Source: JAWKWA01 sp041397765 (GTDB lineage Bacteria > Pseudomonadota > Alphaproteobacteria > Rhizobiales > Hyphomicrobiaceae). From it: a stretch of DNA of 64,000 nucleotides. The stretch lies in the NCBI GenBank assembly GCA_041397765.1, contig JAWKWA010000001.1, positions 285,394 through 349,393 on the forward strand, written 5' to 3'. A program made the position numbers and the translations under genes. Numbering within the stretch: position 1 is the stretch's first letter; every line of letters starts with the position of its first letter. Shown piece by piece: positions 18,442-29,349 of this stretch. The notes under the pieces are model-generated. The model did not search any database. It worked only from the letters and a program-made list of their open reading frames with translations, and had not been told where the DNA came from.

Positions 18442-19667
18442 GAAGCGCCGCGGCCGAGACGCGGCCTCTCACGCATTTCCGCACGCCGCATCTGACGACG
18501 CCGGTCCACGAGCGGACGTCGGCATGCAACCGCAACCATTCCTGGGTGCCGTGGGCGGGCTACATGACCGCCGGCGTCTATGACGACGAGACGATGGAAT
18601 ATTTCGCCGTCCGCAACCAGGCCGGCGTCTACGACATCTCGCCGATGGTCAAGTACCGCATCAGCGGACGTGACGCGGCCGCCTTCGTCGACCGCCTCCA
18701 GGTGCGCAGCGTCGCCAAGCTGAAGCCGGGCCGGGTGTTCTACACGGTCTGGTGCGACGGCGAGGGCATGGTGATCGACGACGGCACGGTGTTCCGGCTC
18801 GGGCCCGATCATTTCCGCATCTGTTGCCAGGAGCGCATGCTGCCCTGGCTCCTCGACAGCGCGGAGGGCTTCGATGTCGGGATCGAGGAGGAGACCGAGG
18901 CCGTCGCCGGGCTGTCGCTGCAGGGACCGTGCGCGTTCGAGGTGCTGAAGCGGGCGGGGCTCGAGGCGGCAGGGCGGCTGAAACCGTTCGATCTTGCCGA
19001 TTTCCAGATGGGCGATCTGCCGGTGATGATCTCGCGGACGGGTTTCACGGGCGATCTGGGCTATGAGCTGTTCGTCGAGCCTTCGCGCGCGCTCGACCTG
19101 TGGGACCGGCTGTTCGAGGCAGGCCGGTTGCACGGCATCAGGCCCTTCGGCAACGATGCGCTCAATCTCGCGCGCATCGAGGCCGGCTTCATCATGGCGC
19201 GTTTCGATTTCGTCAATGCCGAGCACACGCTCCGGCCCGGTCGCTCCCGCTCGCCCTACGAGATCGGTCTCGGCTGGATGGTCGATTTCGACAAGGGCCA
19301 TTTCAACGGCCGGCGGGCGCTGCTCGCCGAGCGCGACGGCCGCACCTCGCGCTACACATTCGTCGGTCTCGACATCGAGGGCAATCTGCCGGCCGAGAGC
19401 GCGCTCCTCTATGTGAAGACCGGCGTCGGGACCTGGGCGGAGGCGGGGCATGTGACGGCGGCGGCCTGGTCGCCGACGCTGAAGCGCAATATTGCGCTCG
19501 CCTCGCTGAAGCGGCCCCACGGCCTGACGCGGCACGACACGCTCTATGCCGAGATCTATGTCATGCGTGAACTGATGTGGCAGAAGCTGATGGTGAAGGC
19601 GCATATCGCCGAGCGGCCGTTCTTCAACCATCCGCGGCGGCGGGCGACGCCGCCCGGCCCCTATTGA
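18438..19667 (+). CDS. GcvT-like aminomethyltransferase / folate-dependent demethylase
   Basis: A 409-aa protein of the glycine-cleavage T / dimethylglycine-sarcosine oxidase folate domain family. GCV_T features include EYFAVRNQAGVYDISPMVKY near the N-terminus, LSLQGPCAFEVL, ISRTGFTGDLGYELFV (the folate-binding RTGYTGExGxE pattern), and ALNLARIEAGFIM. A C-terminal barrel follows. It probably passes one-carbon units released from N-methyl groups to tetrahydrofolate. It is not the housekeeping gcvT: no gcvH/gcvP neighbours, and it starts inside the stop codon of an amine-type oxidoreductase gene. It therefore fits a demethylation pathway fed by the upstream flavoproteins. Confidence 0.85.
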   Translation: MRSAAAETRPLTHFRTPHLTTPVHERTSACNRNHSWVPWAGYMTAGVYDDETMEYFAVRNQAGVYDISPMVKYRISGRDAAAFVDRLQVRSVAKLKPGRVFYTVWCDGEGMVIDDGTVFRLGPDHFRICCQERMLPWLLDSAEGFDVGIEEETEAVAGLSLQGPCAFEVLKRAGLEAAGRLKPFDLADFQMGDLPVMISRTGFTGDLGYELFVEPSRALDLWDRLFEAGRLHGIRPFGNDALNLARIEAGFIMARFDFVNAEHTLRPGRSRSPYEIGLGWMVDFDKGHFNGRRALLAERDGRTSRYTFVGLDIEGNLPAESALLYVKTGVGTWAEAGHVTAAAWSPTLKRNIALASLKRPHGLTRHDTLYAEIYVMRELMWQKLMVKAHIAERPFFNHPRRRATPPGPY

Positions 19668-19712
19668 CGCTGCGCTCGGCAGGAAGCGCCACACCAGTCC
19701 GGGAGACCCGCG

Positions 19713-20492
19713 ATGGAGCAGACGCAAGCCTATGACGAGAAGCTCGTCACGCTTCTGGAGGTTCTCTGGGGGCCGGGCTATCTCTCGCCGGGCGGCGACG
19801 AGGAGACCGACCGGGTGCTCGCCGGCATCGATCTCGCTGGACGGCACGTGCTCGACATCGGCAGCGGCACCGGCGGATGCGCGTTCCATATCGCGCGGCG
19901 TCATGGCCCGGCCCGTGTCATCGGCATCGACGTCGAGGCGGGTGTCGTTGCAGAGGCGGTGCGGCGGGCGGAGGAGGCGGGGCTCGCCGACCGTGTCGAC
20001 TTCCGCGCCGTCGCGCCCGGTCCGCTGCCCTTTGCGGAGTCCAGCCTCGACGTGGCCTTCAGCAAGGATTCGATCGTCCATATCGAGGACAAGCATGGTA
20101 TCGCCGCCGAGATCTTCCGCGTGCTGAAGCCGGGTGGCGTGTTCGCGGCGAGCGACTGGATGGCGGGCGCGGACGGGCCGATGTCGGAGGCGATGCTGCG
20201 CTACAACGAGCTCGAGGGGCTCGGCTTCAGGCTCGCCTCGCCCGACCGCTATTTTGCAGCGCTGAGGGCGGCGGGTTTCGTCGAGATCGCCTATACCGAC
20301 CGGACGGCCTGGTATCGCGACCTCACCCACAAGGAGCTCGCGGCCCTGCGTGGCCCGCTTCACGGCGAGCTGGTGCGGCGGGTCGGTCAGGACTTCCTCG
20401 ATCACGAGATCGAGGTCTGGGAGGCGCTGGCGAAGGTGCTCGACACGGGCGAACTCGGTCCTGGCCATTTCCGGGCGCGCAAGCCCGGCTGA
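19713..20492 (+). CDS. Class I SAM-dependent methyltransferase (PEAMT/sarcosine-type)
   Basis: A 259-aa methyltransferase. Motif I is VLDIGSGTGGCAFHIAR. VIGIDVEAGVV and the motif near FSKDSIVHIEDKHGIAAEIFRVLKPGG complete the SAM fold. The N-terminal AYDEKLVTLLEVLWGPGYLSPGG resembles phosphoethanolamine and glycine/sarcosine N-methyltransferases. Its neighbours handle N-methyl groups, so an amine or amino-acid N-methyl acceptor is plausible. It begins 45 bp after the GcvT-like gene and is probably in the same transcript. The exact substrate cannot be called from motifs. Confidence 0.8.
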   Translation: MEQTQAYDEKLVTLLEVLWGPGYLSPGGDEETDRVLAGIDLAGRHVLDIGSGTGGCAFHIARRHGPARVIGIDVEAGVVAEAVRRAEEAGLADRVDFRAVAPGPLPFAESSLDVAFSKDSIVHIEDKHGIAAEIFRVLKPGGVFAASDWMAGADGPMSEAMLRYNELEGLGFRLASPDRYFAALRAAGFVEIAYTDRTAWYRDLTHKELAALRGPLHGELVRRVGQDFLDHEIEVWEALAKVLDTGELGPGHFRARKPG

Positions 20493-20798
20493 TCACAGCG
20501 CAGCTTTCCTCATGGCCGATCGATGATCCCAAGCGGCGCCAGGCCTGCGCCCGCGGGCGGTCGCATGCCCGTCCCCATGGCTTCAGTTCCGCGTTGCGGA
20601 GGGGCTGCCAAGCTCCTTTCCGGCAAGTGTTTTTCCGCCTGGAAGAAGCCTTCTCCAAGCGATGCAGAGGGGCGACAGAACAGCGAGAAGCGACGCCCTG
20701 AACTCGCGAATTGGGCCTCGGATTGACTCTATGGGCGATCTTCGCTATACGTATGTTCAATCAATCAAGTTCCGAATTCTGAGCAATCCTATATCCTT
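20493..20798. other. Intergenic region upstream of the second TetR gene
   Basis: A 306-bp gap between the methyltransferase and the TetR gene. I see no credible gene. The last 80 bp are clearly AT-richer than the surroundings and hold the promoter described separately. Confidence 0.5.
20723..20751 (+). promoter_or_regulatory. Putative sigma-70 promoter of the BetI-like gene
   Basis: TTGACT at 20723-20728 and TATACG at 20746-20751 are separated by 17 bp. They lie in the AT-rich stretch before the regulator start at 20799. Directly downstream, 20753-20771 contains repeated TCAA/TTGA half-sites (GTTCAATCAATCAAGTT). This looks like an operator overlapping the transcription start and would allow autorepression. 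Confidence 0.5.
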
Positions 20799-21449
20799 AT
20801 GGCAAGTTATCCACAGGCAGGCCGTGCGAAGTTGCGGGTCGTCGCACGCCAGGAGCACCTCGCCGGGCAGCGTCGGCGGGCCATCGTCGCGGCCACCATC
20901 CAGGTCATCGCCGCCGACGGGCTGTCGGCCACCACCATCGAGCGTGTCGCCGACAAGGCGGGCGTGTCGCCCGGCACCGTCAGTTTCCATTTCCAGCGCA
21001 AGGACCTGCTTCTGCTCGCCGCGCTCGATGCCGTCGTCGCCGAATTCGAGAATGCGCGCGCCCGGGCGATCGCGGGGGCCGGCCCATCGGCCGCCGCGGC
21101 GCTCGATGCGCTCGTCGTCGCCTCGTTCGATCCAAGGGTCAGCCGGCCCGACAAGGTGGCGGTCTGGTACGCGTTCTGGGGCGAGGCCAATGCGCGACGG
21201 ACCTATCTGGCGCGGGTCGGCAGGTCCGAGCAGGGCTATCTCGCCGACATCACCGGTCTCGTCTCCCGCCTGATCGCCGAGGGCGGCTATGACGGGCTCG
21301 ATGCCGATGCGGTCGCCACCGGGCTCGCCGGGCTTCTGGAATGGCAGTGGCAGGAGATCCTGGTCGCCGGCCGCGCCTTCGACCGGGCCGGCGCCATCCG
21401 CCTCGCGCGCAGCTATCTCGGCGGCATCTTCCGGCATCATTTCCGATGA
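20799..21449 (+). CDS. TetR/AcrR-family regulator (BetI-like), second copy
   Basis: A 216-aa repressor. The HTH region reads RRRAIVAATIQVIAADGLSA, then TTIERVADKAGVSPGTVSFHF, followed by KDLLLLAALDAV. The ligand domain contains VAVWYAFWGEANARRTYLAR, the WYAFWGEA signature of BetI regulators that respond to choline or betaine aldehyde. It precedes the Rieske oxygenase gene by 112 bp and may control it and its own promoter. The similarity to the regulator at 12939 suggests both ends of this amine island are under related control. Confidence 0.87.
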   Translation: MASYPQAGRAKLRVVARQEHLAGQRRRAIVAATIQVIAADGLSATTIERVADKAGVSPGTVSFHFQRKDLLLLAALDAVVAEFENARARAIAGAGPSAAAALDALVVASFDPRVSRPDKVAVWYAFWGEANARRTYLARVGRSEQGYLADITGLVSRLIAEGGYDGLDADAVATGLAGLLEWQWQEILVAGRAFDRAGAIRLARSYLGGIFRHHFR

Positions 21450-21561
21450 TGGGCCCGGTCGGGCCCGACTCCCTCACCCCGATGGCGGGCAGACGCGCCC
21501 GCCGACGCATGACCGGCCGTGGAGGCGGACGGTCGGACTTCATTGGCAGGAGACGACTTTC

Positions 21562-22854
21562 ATGGCGACCGATCGCGAGACCGACGGCAATGATGTGCAG
21601 GCATTCGACGAGACGACGCCGATCACGGTGCCGGTCTACGACGACGAGCATGCGACCGACGGGCTGCCGGCCTGGACCTATCTCAGCGACGGTCTCGTGC
21701 AGCTCGAATACGAGCGGGTCATCCTGCCCTCCTGGCAGTTCGCCTGCCATGTCAGCCAGGTGCGCGAGCCCGGCCAGTTCGTCACGCTCGACATGATGCG
21801 CGACTCGATCGCGGTGGTGTGCGGGCGCGACGGGCGGATCCGCGCCTTCAAGAACGTCTGCCGGCATCGCGGCGCGCGGTTGCTGGAGGGCAACGGCAAG
21901 TGCCGCGGCTCGATCGTCTGCCCCTATCACGGCTGGACCTACGGGCTCGACGGCGGCCTCAAGGCACTGCCGGCCAAGCGGACGTTCCCCGGTCTCGATC
22001 TCGGCGACCACAGCCTCGTCGAGGTCGAGAGCGAGGTGTTCTTCGGCCTCGTCTTCGTGCGCGTGATCTCCGAGGGCGGCGGTGCGGGCGTGCGCGAGTC
22101 GTGGGGCGAGTTCGCCAAGCTGCTCGAGGGCCGCGGCATCGAGCGCCTCGAGCTCGACGATGCCGGCATCCAGACAGAGGTCTGGAACTGCAACTGGAAA
22201 ACGGCCGTCGACAACAATCTCGAGAACTACCATCTGCCGATCGGGCATCCGGGTTATGAGCGGCTGCTCGACTACGATGCGGAAGGCCAGATGAACGAGC
22301 ATGGCGTCGCCATCAGCGATGCGGTGCATCGCGACGAGCTGTCGCCGGCCTGGACGGAGCGGCTCTACCAGCGCTTCGCGCCGGAGGTGCTGAGCGACCT
22401 GCCGGCGGAGGCGCGCACCTCCTGGCTGTTCGCCACCATGCCGCCGAACACGGGTGTCGACATCTATCCGGACTCGATGGACGTGTTCCAGATCCTGCCG
22501 AGGACCGCGACCACCTGCTTCGTGCGCTATCCGATCTTCCGCCCACGCGACACGCGGCGCGAGGCGCGGCTGCTGCGCTATCTCAACTACCGCATCAACC
22601 GGCAGGCGGCGAACGAGGACAAGGAGCTGTGCGAGCGGGTGCAGAAGGGGCTCGGCAGCCATGGCTATCAGCCCGGGCCGCTGTCGGCGCTCGAGGTGGC
22701 GATCAAGGACTTCCACGACCGCATCCGCGCGGCGATCCCCGAGACGCGTCTGCCCGATCCCCCGCCCCATCTGGCGCCGGGCGCGCGGGCGGTATTCTCG
22801 GCGGATGAGACGGGAGCCGGTGCCGCGGCCGGCGGTCTTGCCGTCGGGCGCTGA
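21562..22854 (+). CDS. Rieske [2Fe-2S] aromatic-ring-hydroxylating-type oxygenase, alpha subunit
   Basis: A 430-aa oxygenase. The Rieske domain has CRHRGARL and CPYHGWTYGLDG (C-x-H ... C-x2-H cluster ligands). The catalytic domain has NLENYHLPIGHPGYER, with the His ligands of the mononuclear iron, and a later aspartate region around DIYPDSMDVFQI. Relatives include the glycine-betaine (GbcA) and stachydrine demethylases, which remove one N-methyl group as formaldehyde. The neighbourhood fits that use. No reductase subunit gene (GbcB type) is in the window, so electrons must come from elsewhere. The ATG at 21562 has AGGAG about ten bases upstream. Confidence 0.88.
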   Translation: MATDRETDGNDVQAFDETTPITVPVYDDEHATDGLPAWTYLSDGLVQLEYERVILPSWQFACHVSQVREPGQFVTLDMMRDSIAVVCGRDGRIRAFKNVCRHRGARLLEGNGKCRGSIVCPYHGWTYGLDGGLKALPAKRTFPGLDLGDHSLVEVESEVFFGLVFVRVISEGGGAGVRESWGEFAKLLEGRGIERLELDDAGIQTEVWNCNWKTAVDNNLENYHLPIGHPGYERLLDYDAEGQMNEHGVAISDAVHRDELSPAWTERLYQRFAPEVLSDLPAEARTSWLFATMPPNTGVDIYPDSMDVFQILPRTATTCFVRYPIFRPRDTRREARLLRYLNYRINRQAANEDKELCERVQKGLGSHGYQPGPLSALEVAIKDFHDRIRAAIPETRLPDPPPHLAPGARAVFSADETGAGAAAGGLAVGR

Positions 22855-23006
22855 GGCGGGCGGTCAGTCAGGCCTGGGCAGCCCGTGTGCGGCCTCGGGT
22901 TGCCGCAGCCCTACGGTTGCACCCTGCCGGATCGACGGACCTCGTCGGGACGGATGACCGGGTGGCCTCATGCGGCGGCTTTGTGCGGGGAGAGCGGCCA
23001 TTGGGC

Positions 23007-24281
23007 TCAGGTCTCGCGGCGATGCCGGCGCTGCAGCGTCCGCACGACGGCGAAGACGAGATAGGCGCCGGTCACCACGGCGACATAGCCCGGCAGGGCA
23101 TCGGGGCCGCGGCCGTCCATGGCGAAGCCGGCGACCAGCGGCCCGACGAGTCCGCCGAGGCTGTAGCCCGATACGAAGACCGCGTTCGCCTCGGCGAGCG
23201 CGGCGCCGCTGAAACGCCGGCCGAGCTCGACGAGCGCGACCGTGTAGAGCGCGGCCAGCATCGCGCCCCAGATGAACACCAGCGACCAGACGAGGGCGAC
23301 CGGCCAGTCGTCCATGGCGAATGGCAATGCGAGCCCGCCCGCAGTGCCGACGGCGCCGCACAGCAGCAGCATGGGGCGGGCGCCGATGCGGTCGGCGATC
23401 CAGCCGAGTGGGATCTGCAAGGCGACGGTGCCGATGTTGAGGGCGGCGAGGAGCTCGAGGGCGGGGGTCTCGCCGAGCCCCTTCTGGATGCCATAGACGG
23501 TGAGGAGTGCCCACAAGGCGCTGTCGGCGAGGCCGGAGGTGAGAACGCCGAGAAAGACGGTCGGAGTGGTCAACAGCGGCGCGAGGCTGGCCTTCTGCGG
23601 CCGGTCGTCGAGCCTGGGCAGGCGATGGCGCAGCAGATAGAGGGGCAGGCCGGCGGCCGCGGTCGCCAAGGCGACGAGGGCGAAAGGCAGCGCGCCCTCG
23701 ATCGGTATCGCCGTCAGCATCAGCGGCCCGAGGGCGAAGCCGGCCATGAAGAGCGCACCATAGATGCCGACAAAGAGGCCGCGCCGATTCGGCGGGGAGA
23801 GGGTGTTGATCCAGGTCTCGGACAGGATCCAATGCACCGAGCCGGTGATGCCGAGCACGAAGCGGATGGCGAGCCAGGCCTCGTAGGAGCGCAGGTAGGC
23901 CATCAGCATGATGGCGACGACGGTCGAGGCGAGACCGCCGAACAGGGCGCCGGCGACGCCGATCCGCCGGCTGACCGTGGGCAGGAGGCGCGCGGCAATG
24001 AGGACGGCGAGCACGGGGGCGGCCGAGTTGAGGCCGATCAGCGAGGCAGGGACGCCGTCGCGCTCCATCAGGACCGTGAGCAGCGGCGTCAGCGTGCCCC
24101 AGGCGATGCCGGTGGAGGCGACGCTCGCAAAGACCGCGGCGAGCGCCAGCCGGTCGGTGGATTGCCCTTCGGTGTCGATGTTCTCGCTCAAAAGGGTTCC
24201 CTCCCGCGAGCCGCCTATATCATGCTGTCTGCCGGCATGGCCATCGAGGGCGATGCCATACTCGTGGCTCGATTCCGGCAT
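23007..24281 (-). CDS. Major facilitator superfamily transporter (YcaD-like)
   Basis: A 12-helix transporter of up to 424 aa. Twelve hydrophobic segments can be followed from LALAAVFASVASTGIAWGTL to GYVAVVTGAYLVFAVVRTL. The loop GWIADRIGARPML matches the MFS loop 2/3 and 8/9 signature, and WINTLSPPNRRGLFVGIYG resembles YcaD/UMF-type members. The first about 40 residues of the ATG frame are polar. A TTG at 24191 (LSENIDTEGQ) with GGGAGG eight bases upstream is the better start. It is convergent with the Rieske gene. Possible role: uptake of an amine or amino acid; no substrate evidence. Confidence 0.82.
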   Translation of the reverse strand: MPESSHEYGIALDGHAGRQHDIGGSREGTLLSENIDTEGQSTDRLALAAVFASVASTGIAWGTLTPLLTVLMERDGVPASLIGLNSAAPVLAVLIAARLLPTVSRRIGVAGALFGGLASTVVAIMLMAYLRSYEAWLAIRFVLGITGSVHWILSETWINTLSPPNRRGLFVGIYGALFMAGFALGPLMLTAIPIEGALPFALVALATAAAGLPLYLLRHRLPRLDDRPQKASLAPLLTTPTVFLGVLTSGLADSALWALLTVYGIQKGLGETPALELLAALNIGTVALQIPLGWIADRIGARPMLLLCGAVGTAGGLALPFAMDDWPVALVWSLVFIWGAMLAALYTVALVELGRRFSGAALAEANAVFVSGYSLGGLVGPLVAGFAMDGRGPDALPGYVAVVTGAYLVFAVVRTLQRRHRRET

Positions 24282-25248
24282 CTGCAGCCCGTTGCAGAAC
24301 TCGCGCGGGCAAATCCGCGATCACGTCTGGCGGGCGGCACCGGCGGACGTCCCCAAGGTGACGCGGGCGCCGGGAAAAGTCCACTCGCTGAATGTACCTT
24401 CAATCAGCGAAGACCAAGATTCGGCTTTCGTCGGGCGCCTGTTTCGCGATAGCCTCGATGGTGGATCGCGGCTTCGCGAGGGAGAGGGACATCTCCAGGA
24501 CACGTGTCGGCGGCAATGGCGGTGGGCGCGCTCTTCGAGGCGCTTGATCGAGGTTCGCACAGGAGCGCAGAATGCGGTTCGAGCGGTCCCCAGATCGACA
24601 GTGGCCGAGTGGTCGAGGGGGTGCCGGCGCGAAAGGGAGGTTCGAGCGGTCGATGGCGGGCGAGCGCGAGGCGCGGGACTTGAAAGGACTGAGGCAGGCC
24701 GGCCGGCAAGCTGCGCGGCGGACGACGGCCAGCCTCGTTCTCGTTGCCGTGCTCGCAGCGGCGCCGGGGTCCGCTCCGGCAGGATCGGAGCCGAGCGGCT
24801 CGTCGTGCGGCTGCAAGGCGGGCGTGCTGGCCCGCGCCATGGCTCGCCGGGCCGAGGCGGCCAGGTCGCCAGACGTCGCCGGTCGCGCGGATGCGGCCGG
24901 CGTGATCGCGCCGGCCGAGGCCACGATGGCGGAACGGGTGGTGGGCGGTACGCACGCCGGCGGATCGGCCGAGGAGGGAAAGACCCAGTAGGTCGTCGCC
25001 AGAATTGCGGCGCAAGGGCGTGAGAGAGCAGGAGGTGAGTCGCCGGCTCGACACGTGCCGGCGTCGGTCAGTCGGGTGCGGGGGCGGGCTCGTCGGCCGG
25101 CCCGTCGATGGACAACTCCCCGCGGCGCTCCGGTGCCGGCCTGCGGGGAGACCAAGCAGAAGAGTGGTGCCGGTCACGTCGCGCGAACGAGCGGGGTGGC
25201 AGTCGGCCGGATGGACCGGCCTCAAGCGCAAGAGGAGACGACCAGGAC
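24282..25248. other. Long intergenic stretch, no confident gene
   Basis: A 967-bp interval between the divergent MFS and PotD-like genes. Several frames are open but none looks like protein. The best small candidate is 24653-24991 on the plus strand (112 aa): a basic N-terminus, one hydrophobic stretch (TASLVLVAVLAAAP) like a signal peptide, then an alanine-rich tail with a CGC motif. I cannot support it as a gene. The promoters for both flanking genes must lie here. Confidence 0.4.
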
Positions 25249-26361
25249 ATGGACAGGAAAGCCCAGATCAGCGCGCAGTTGCGCAAAGGCCTGTCACGGC
25301 GCGAGTTCAGCCGGATGGCAGCCGCCGCCGGCCTGTCGATGGTGACGCTGCCGATGCTCGGCGGCCGGGCCGGAGCTGCCGCCAACCTCACCGTGTTCGA
25401 ATGGTCGGGCTATGAGGCGGACAATCTCCATCCCGAATTCGTCGCCAAGCACGGGGTGCCGAACTTCTCGATCTTCGCGGAGGAGGAGGAGGCCTATCAG
25501 AAGCTGAAGGGCGGATTCAAAGTCGACCTGACCCACCCCTGCACGCTGTCGCTGCGGCGCTGGCGCGACGCCGGCCTCATCAAGCCGCTCGATGTCAGCC
25601 GCATCCCGCGCTGGAAGGACATTCCCGAGGCGATGGTGCAATTCAAAGGCATGCAGTACGACGGCAAGATCTGGATGATGCCGTGGGATTGGGGTAACTC
25701 GACCATCGTCTATCGCGACGACGAGGTGAAGGACAATCTCGATACCTATCAGATGCTGCTCGACGAGAAGCTGAAGGGTCGGGTCTCGATCTTCGATTCA
25801 GCCGACGAGGTGTTCTGCTTCGCGGCTGCGATCCTCGGCTATAAGAGCCACATGGATCTTTCCATGGAGGAGATCGACAAGTGTGGCGAGGTGCTCCGGC
25901 AACTGCACAAGCAGGTACGGTTCTACTGGAGCGATACGACACAGCTCGAGCAGGCGCTGGCCTCGGGCGAAGTGGCGGCGGCCTGGTGCTGGACCAGCAC
26001 CTACACCAACCTCAAGGGGCAGGGTGTGCCGGCCAAGTTCATGTTCCCCAAGGAGGGGCTGTCCTCCTGGATGTGCGGCATGGTGCTGAACACGGACGGT
26101 CCGGGCGACGAAAGCCTCGCCTATGACTATCTCGACGCCATGCTCGATCCGACCGTCGGCAAGGTCCTCATCGACGAGTGGGGATACGGCCACTCGAACG
26201 GGGAGAGCTACAAGCTGGCCGAGTCCGAGATCGCCCGGGACCTCGGTCTACTCGGCGACATCAACAAGTTCCTCGAGGGCTCGCGCTTCCAGGGCGAGAT
26301 CGAGCCGGACAAGCGCGAGAAGATGATCGCGCTGTTCGACCAGATCAAGCTCGGCGGCTGA
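25249..26361 (+). CDS. ABC transporter substrate-binding protein, spermidine/putrescine (PotD) type
   Basis: A 370-aa periplasmic binding protein. A twin-arginine-like leader is visible: LSRREFSRMAAAAGLSMVTL followed by GGRAGAAANL. The mature part starts LTVFEWSGYEADNLHPEF, close to the W-x-x-Y segment of PotD/PotF proteins. MPWDWGNSTIVYRDDEV and AWCWTSTYTNLKGQG are other family segments lining the ligand cleft. It probably delivers a polyamine or another cationic amine. No ABC permease or ATPase genes follow: a strong terminator comes directly after the stop. It is thus an orphan binding protein or uses components encoded elsewhere. AGGAG at 25232-25236 supports the start. Confidence 0.88.
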   Translation: MDRKAQISAQLRKGLSRREFSRMAAAAGLSMVTLPMLGGRAGAAANLTVFEWSGYEADNLHPEFVAKHGVPNFSIFAEEEEAYQKLKGGFKVDLTHPCTLSLRRWRDAGLIKPLDVSRIPRWKDIPEAMVQFKGMQYDGKIWMMPWDWGNSTIVYRDDEVKDNLDTYQMLLDEKLKGRVSIFDSADEVFCFAAAILGYKSHMDLSMEEIDKCGEVLRQLHKQVRFYWSDTTQLEQALASGEVAAAWCWTSTYTNLKGQGVPAKFMFPKEGLSSWMCGMVLNTDGPGDESLAYDYLDAMLDPTVGKVLIDEWGYGHSNGESYKLAESEIARDLGLLGDINKFLEGSRFQGEIEPDKREKMIALFDQIKLGG

Positions 26362-26384
26362 GCCGGCAACGCGTGCGCGATCGA

Positions 26385-26418
26385 AAGGCCGGCCATCCTC
26401 GAGGGGGTGGCCGGCCTT
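26385..26418 (+). terminator. Rho-independent-type terminator after the binding-protein gene
   Basis: AAGGCCGGCCA (26385-26395) and TGGCCGGCCTT (26408-26418) form a perfect 11-bp stem with a 12-nt loop, starting 24 bp after the stop at 26361. The T tract is short. It may also serve the convergent small gene at 26446-26634. Confidence 0.8.
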
Positions 26419-26445
26419 GTCATGTCGGGCGTCGGTAAGGGGCCG

Positions 26446-26634
26446 TCAGGAGCCGCCCTTCAGGATCGCCTCGACCGCCTCGCGGCGGCGCGCGGCGGCC
26501 TCGGTTCCCGAGTCCCGCTCCTCGACGGCGCGCATCAGCGCGGCGCCTGCCGCCTTGGACAGATCCTCGCCGGCAAAGGCGCGCTCGAACGCCTCCTTGA
26601 CGTCGTCCGGCACGGTGAAGGTCATGGTCGCCAT
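26446..26634 (-). CDS. Small antitoxin-like / ribbon-helix-helix-type protein (62 aa)
   Basis: The 62-aa product begins MATMTFTVPDDVKEAFERAF and ends with a charged helix, AAARRREAVEAILKGGS. The beta strand followed by two helices (TFTVPDDVKEAFERAFAGED, then SKAAGAALMRAVEER) resembles MetJ/Arc-type antitoxins. The ATG at 26634 is supported by AGGAGG about nine bases upstream. The longer frame to 26727 lacks such a site. No toxin-sized gene overlaps or follows in the usual manner; the neighbours are a terminator and parC. It may be a lone DNA-binding protein or an orphan antitoxin. Confidence 0.65.
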   Translation of the reverse strand: MATMTFTVPDDVKEAFERAFAGEDLSKAAGAALMRAVEERDSGTEAAARRREAVEAILKGGS

Positions 26635-26843
26635 CTTGCTACCCTCCTCGACTGACTGACTGGCTGTCCCGCTCCCCAAACTAAGGGCATCGGCGTCGCG
26701 GTTGCACGACCAAGGTGGCCGGGACATGACGTTTTGCGGGGTTCTGCACGGGAAATTGCCGCGGTGCCTGGCCAGTCACGGGATCGGGGCTGTGGCAGCC
26801 TGGCTCTTGAGCACGCCGCGGCGAGCCGCTACCCAACTGCCCC

Positions 26844-29087
<2,244 letters not shown>

Positions 29088-29099
29088 TGGAGCGAATTT

Positions 29100-29146
29100 G
29101 CTCTCACGGGTTCTGAAACGGGATGCAGATGTCGGAATCGAACCAC
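29100..29146. repeat. Short dispersed element, copy 1 (pair with 42021-42069)
   Basis: The core words GGGTTCTGAAACGG, ATGCA and ATCGAACCAC occur in the same order and spacing here and at 42021-42069. The last part also recurs at 29456-29478. The segment reads like a tRNA T-arm on the other strand but there is no tRNA around it. Confidence 0.6.
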
Positions 29147-29220
29147 CAGTGTGGCTCAGAGCGCCTCGAGGAACGCGGCGAATGTGAGGGGCGGTACCTT
29201 CCGGTTCCGGCCGTCCGGTG

Positions 29221-29349
29221 CTAGAGCATGTCCGACCGAGACGGAGTCGGTTTGGCGGTGTCGAACATGCTCCAGGTTCCGGTTTTGGAGTCTGATTGAC
29301 GCATTCGACGCTCGCGTGGGCTCTCGCATCTCAACCGATCAGGCTCTAG
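29221..29349 (+). repeat. ~125-bp dispersed repeat, copy A
   Basis: It starts with CTAGAGCATGTCCGACC and ends with CTCAACCGATCAGGCTCTAG. The left half is a palindrome-like block (GAGCATGTC ... GAACATGCTC). The right half contains GTCTGATTGACGC and CTCGCATCTC. Copies B (42815-42939), C (44789-44912) and D (52771-52893, reverse) share this layout. The ends CTAGAGC/GCTCTAG are complementary. Confidence 0.75.

Noticed and set aside
18438..19667. Housekeeping glycine cleavage gcvT
   Set aside because: gcvH and gcvP are missing and the gene is coupled to amine-type oxidoreductases; it fits the dimethylglycine/sarcosine-type folate domain better.
24400..25231. Long minus-strand open frames in the 24.3-25.2 kb gap
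   Set aside because: Their translations are Arg/Pro/Ala-rich without family features and they overlap one another in several frames, as is usual for non-coding GC-rich DNA.
29109..29154. Possible tRNA, because the reverse strand reads GGTTCGATTCC
   Set aside because: Only the T-arm-like part is present; no acceptor stem, anticodon arm or D-arm could be found around it.
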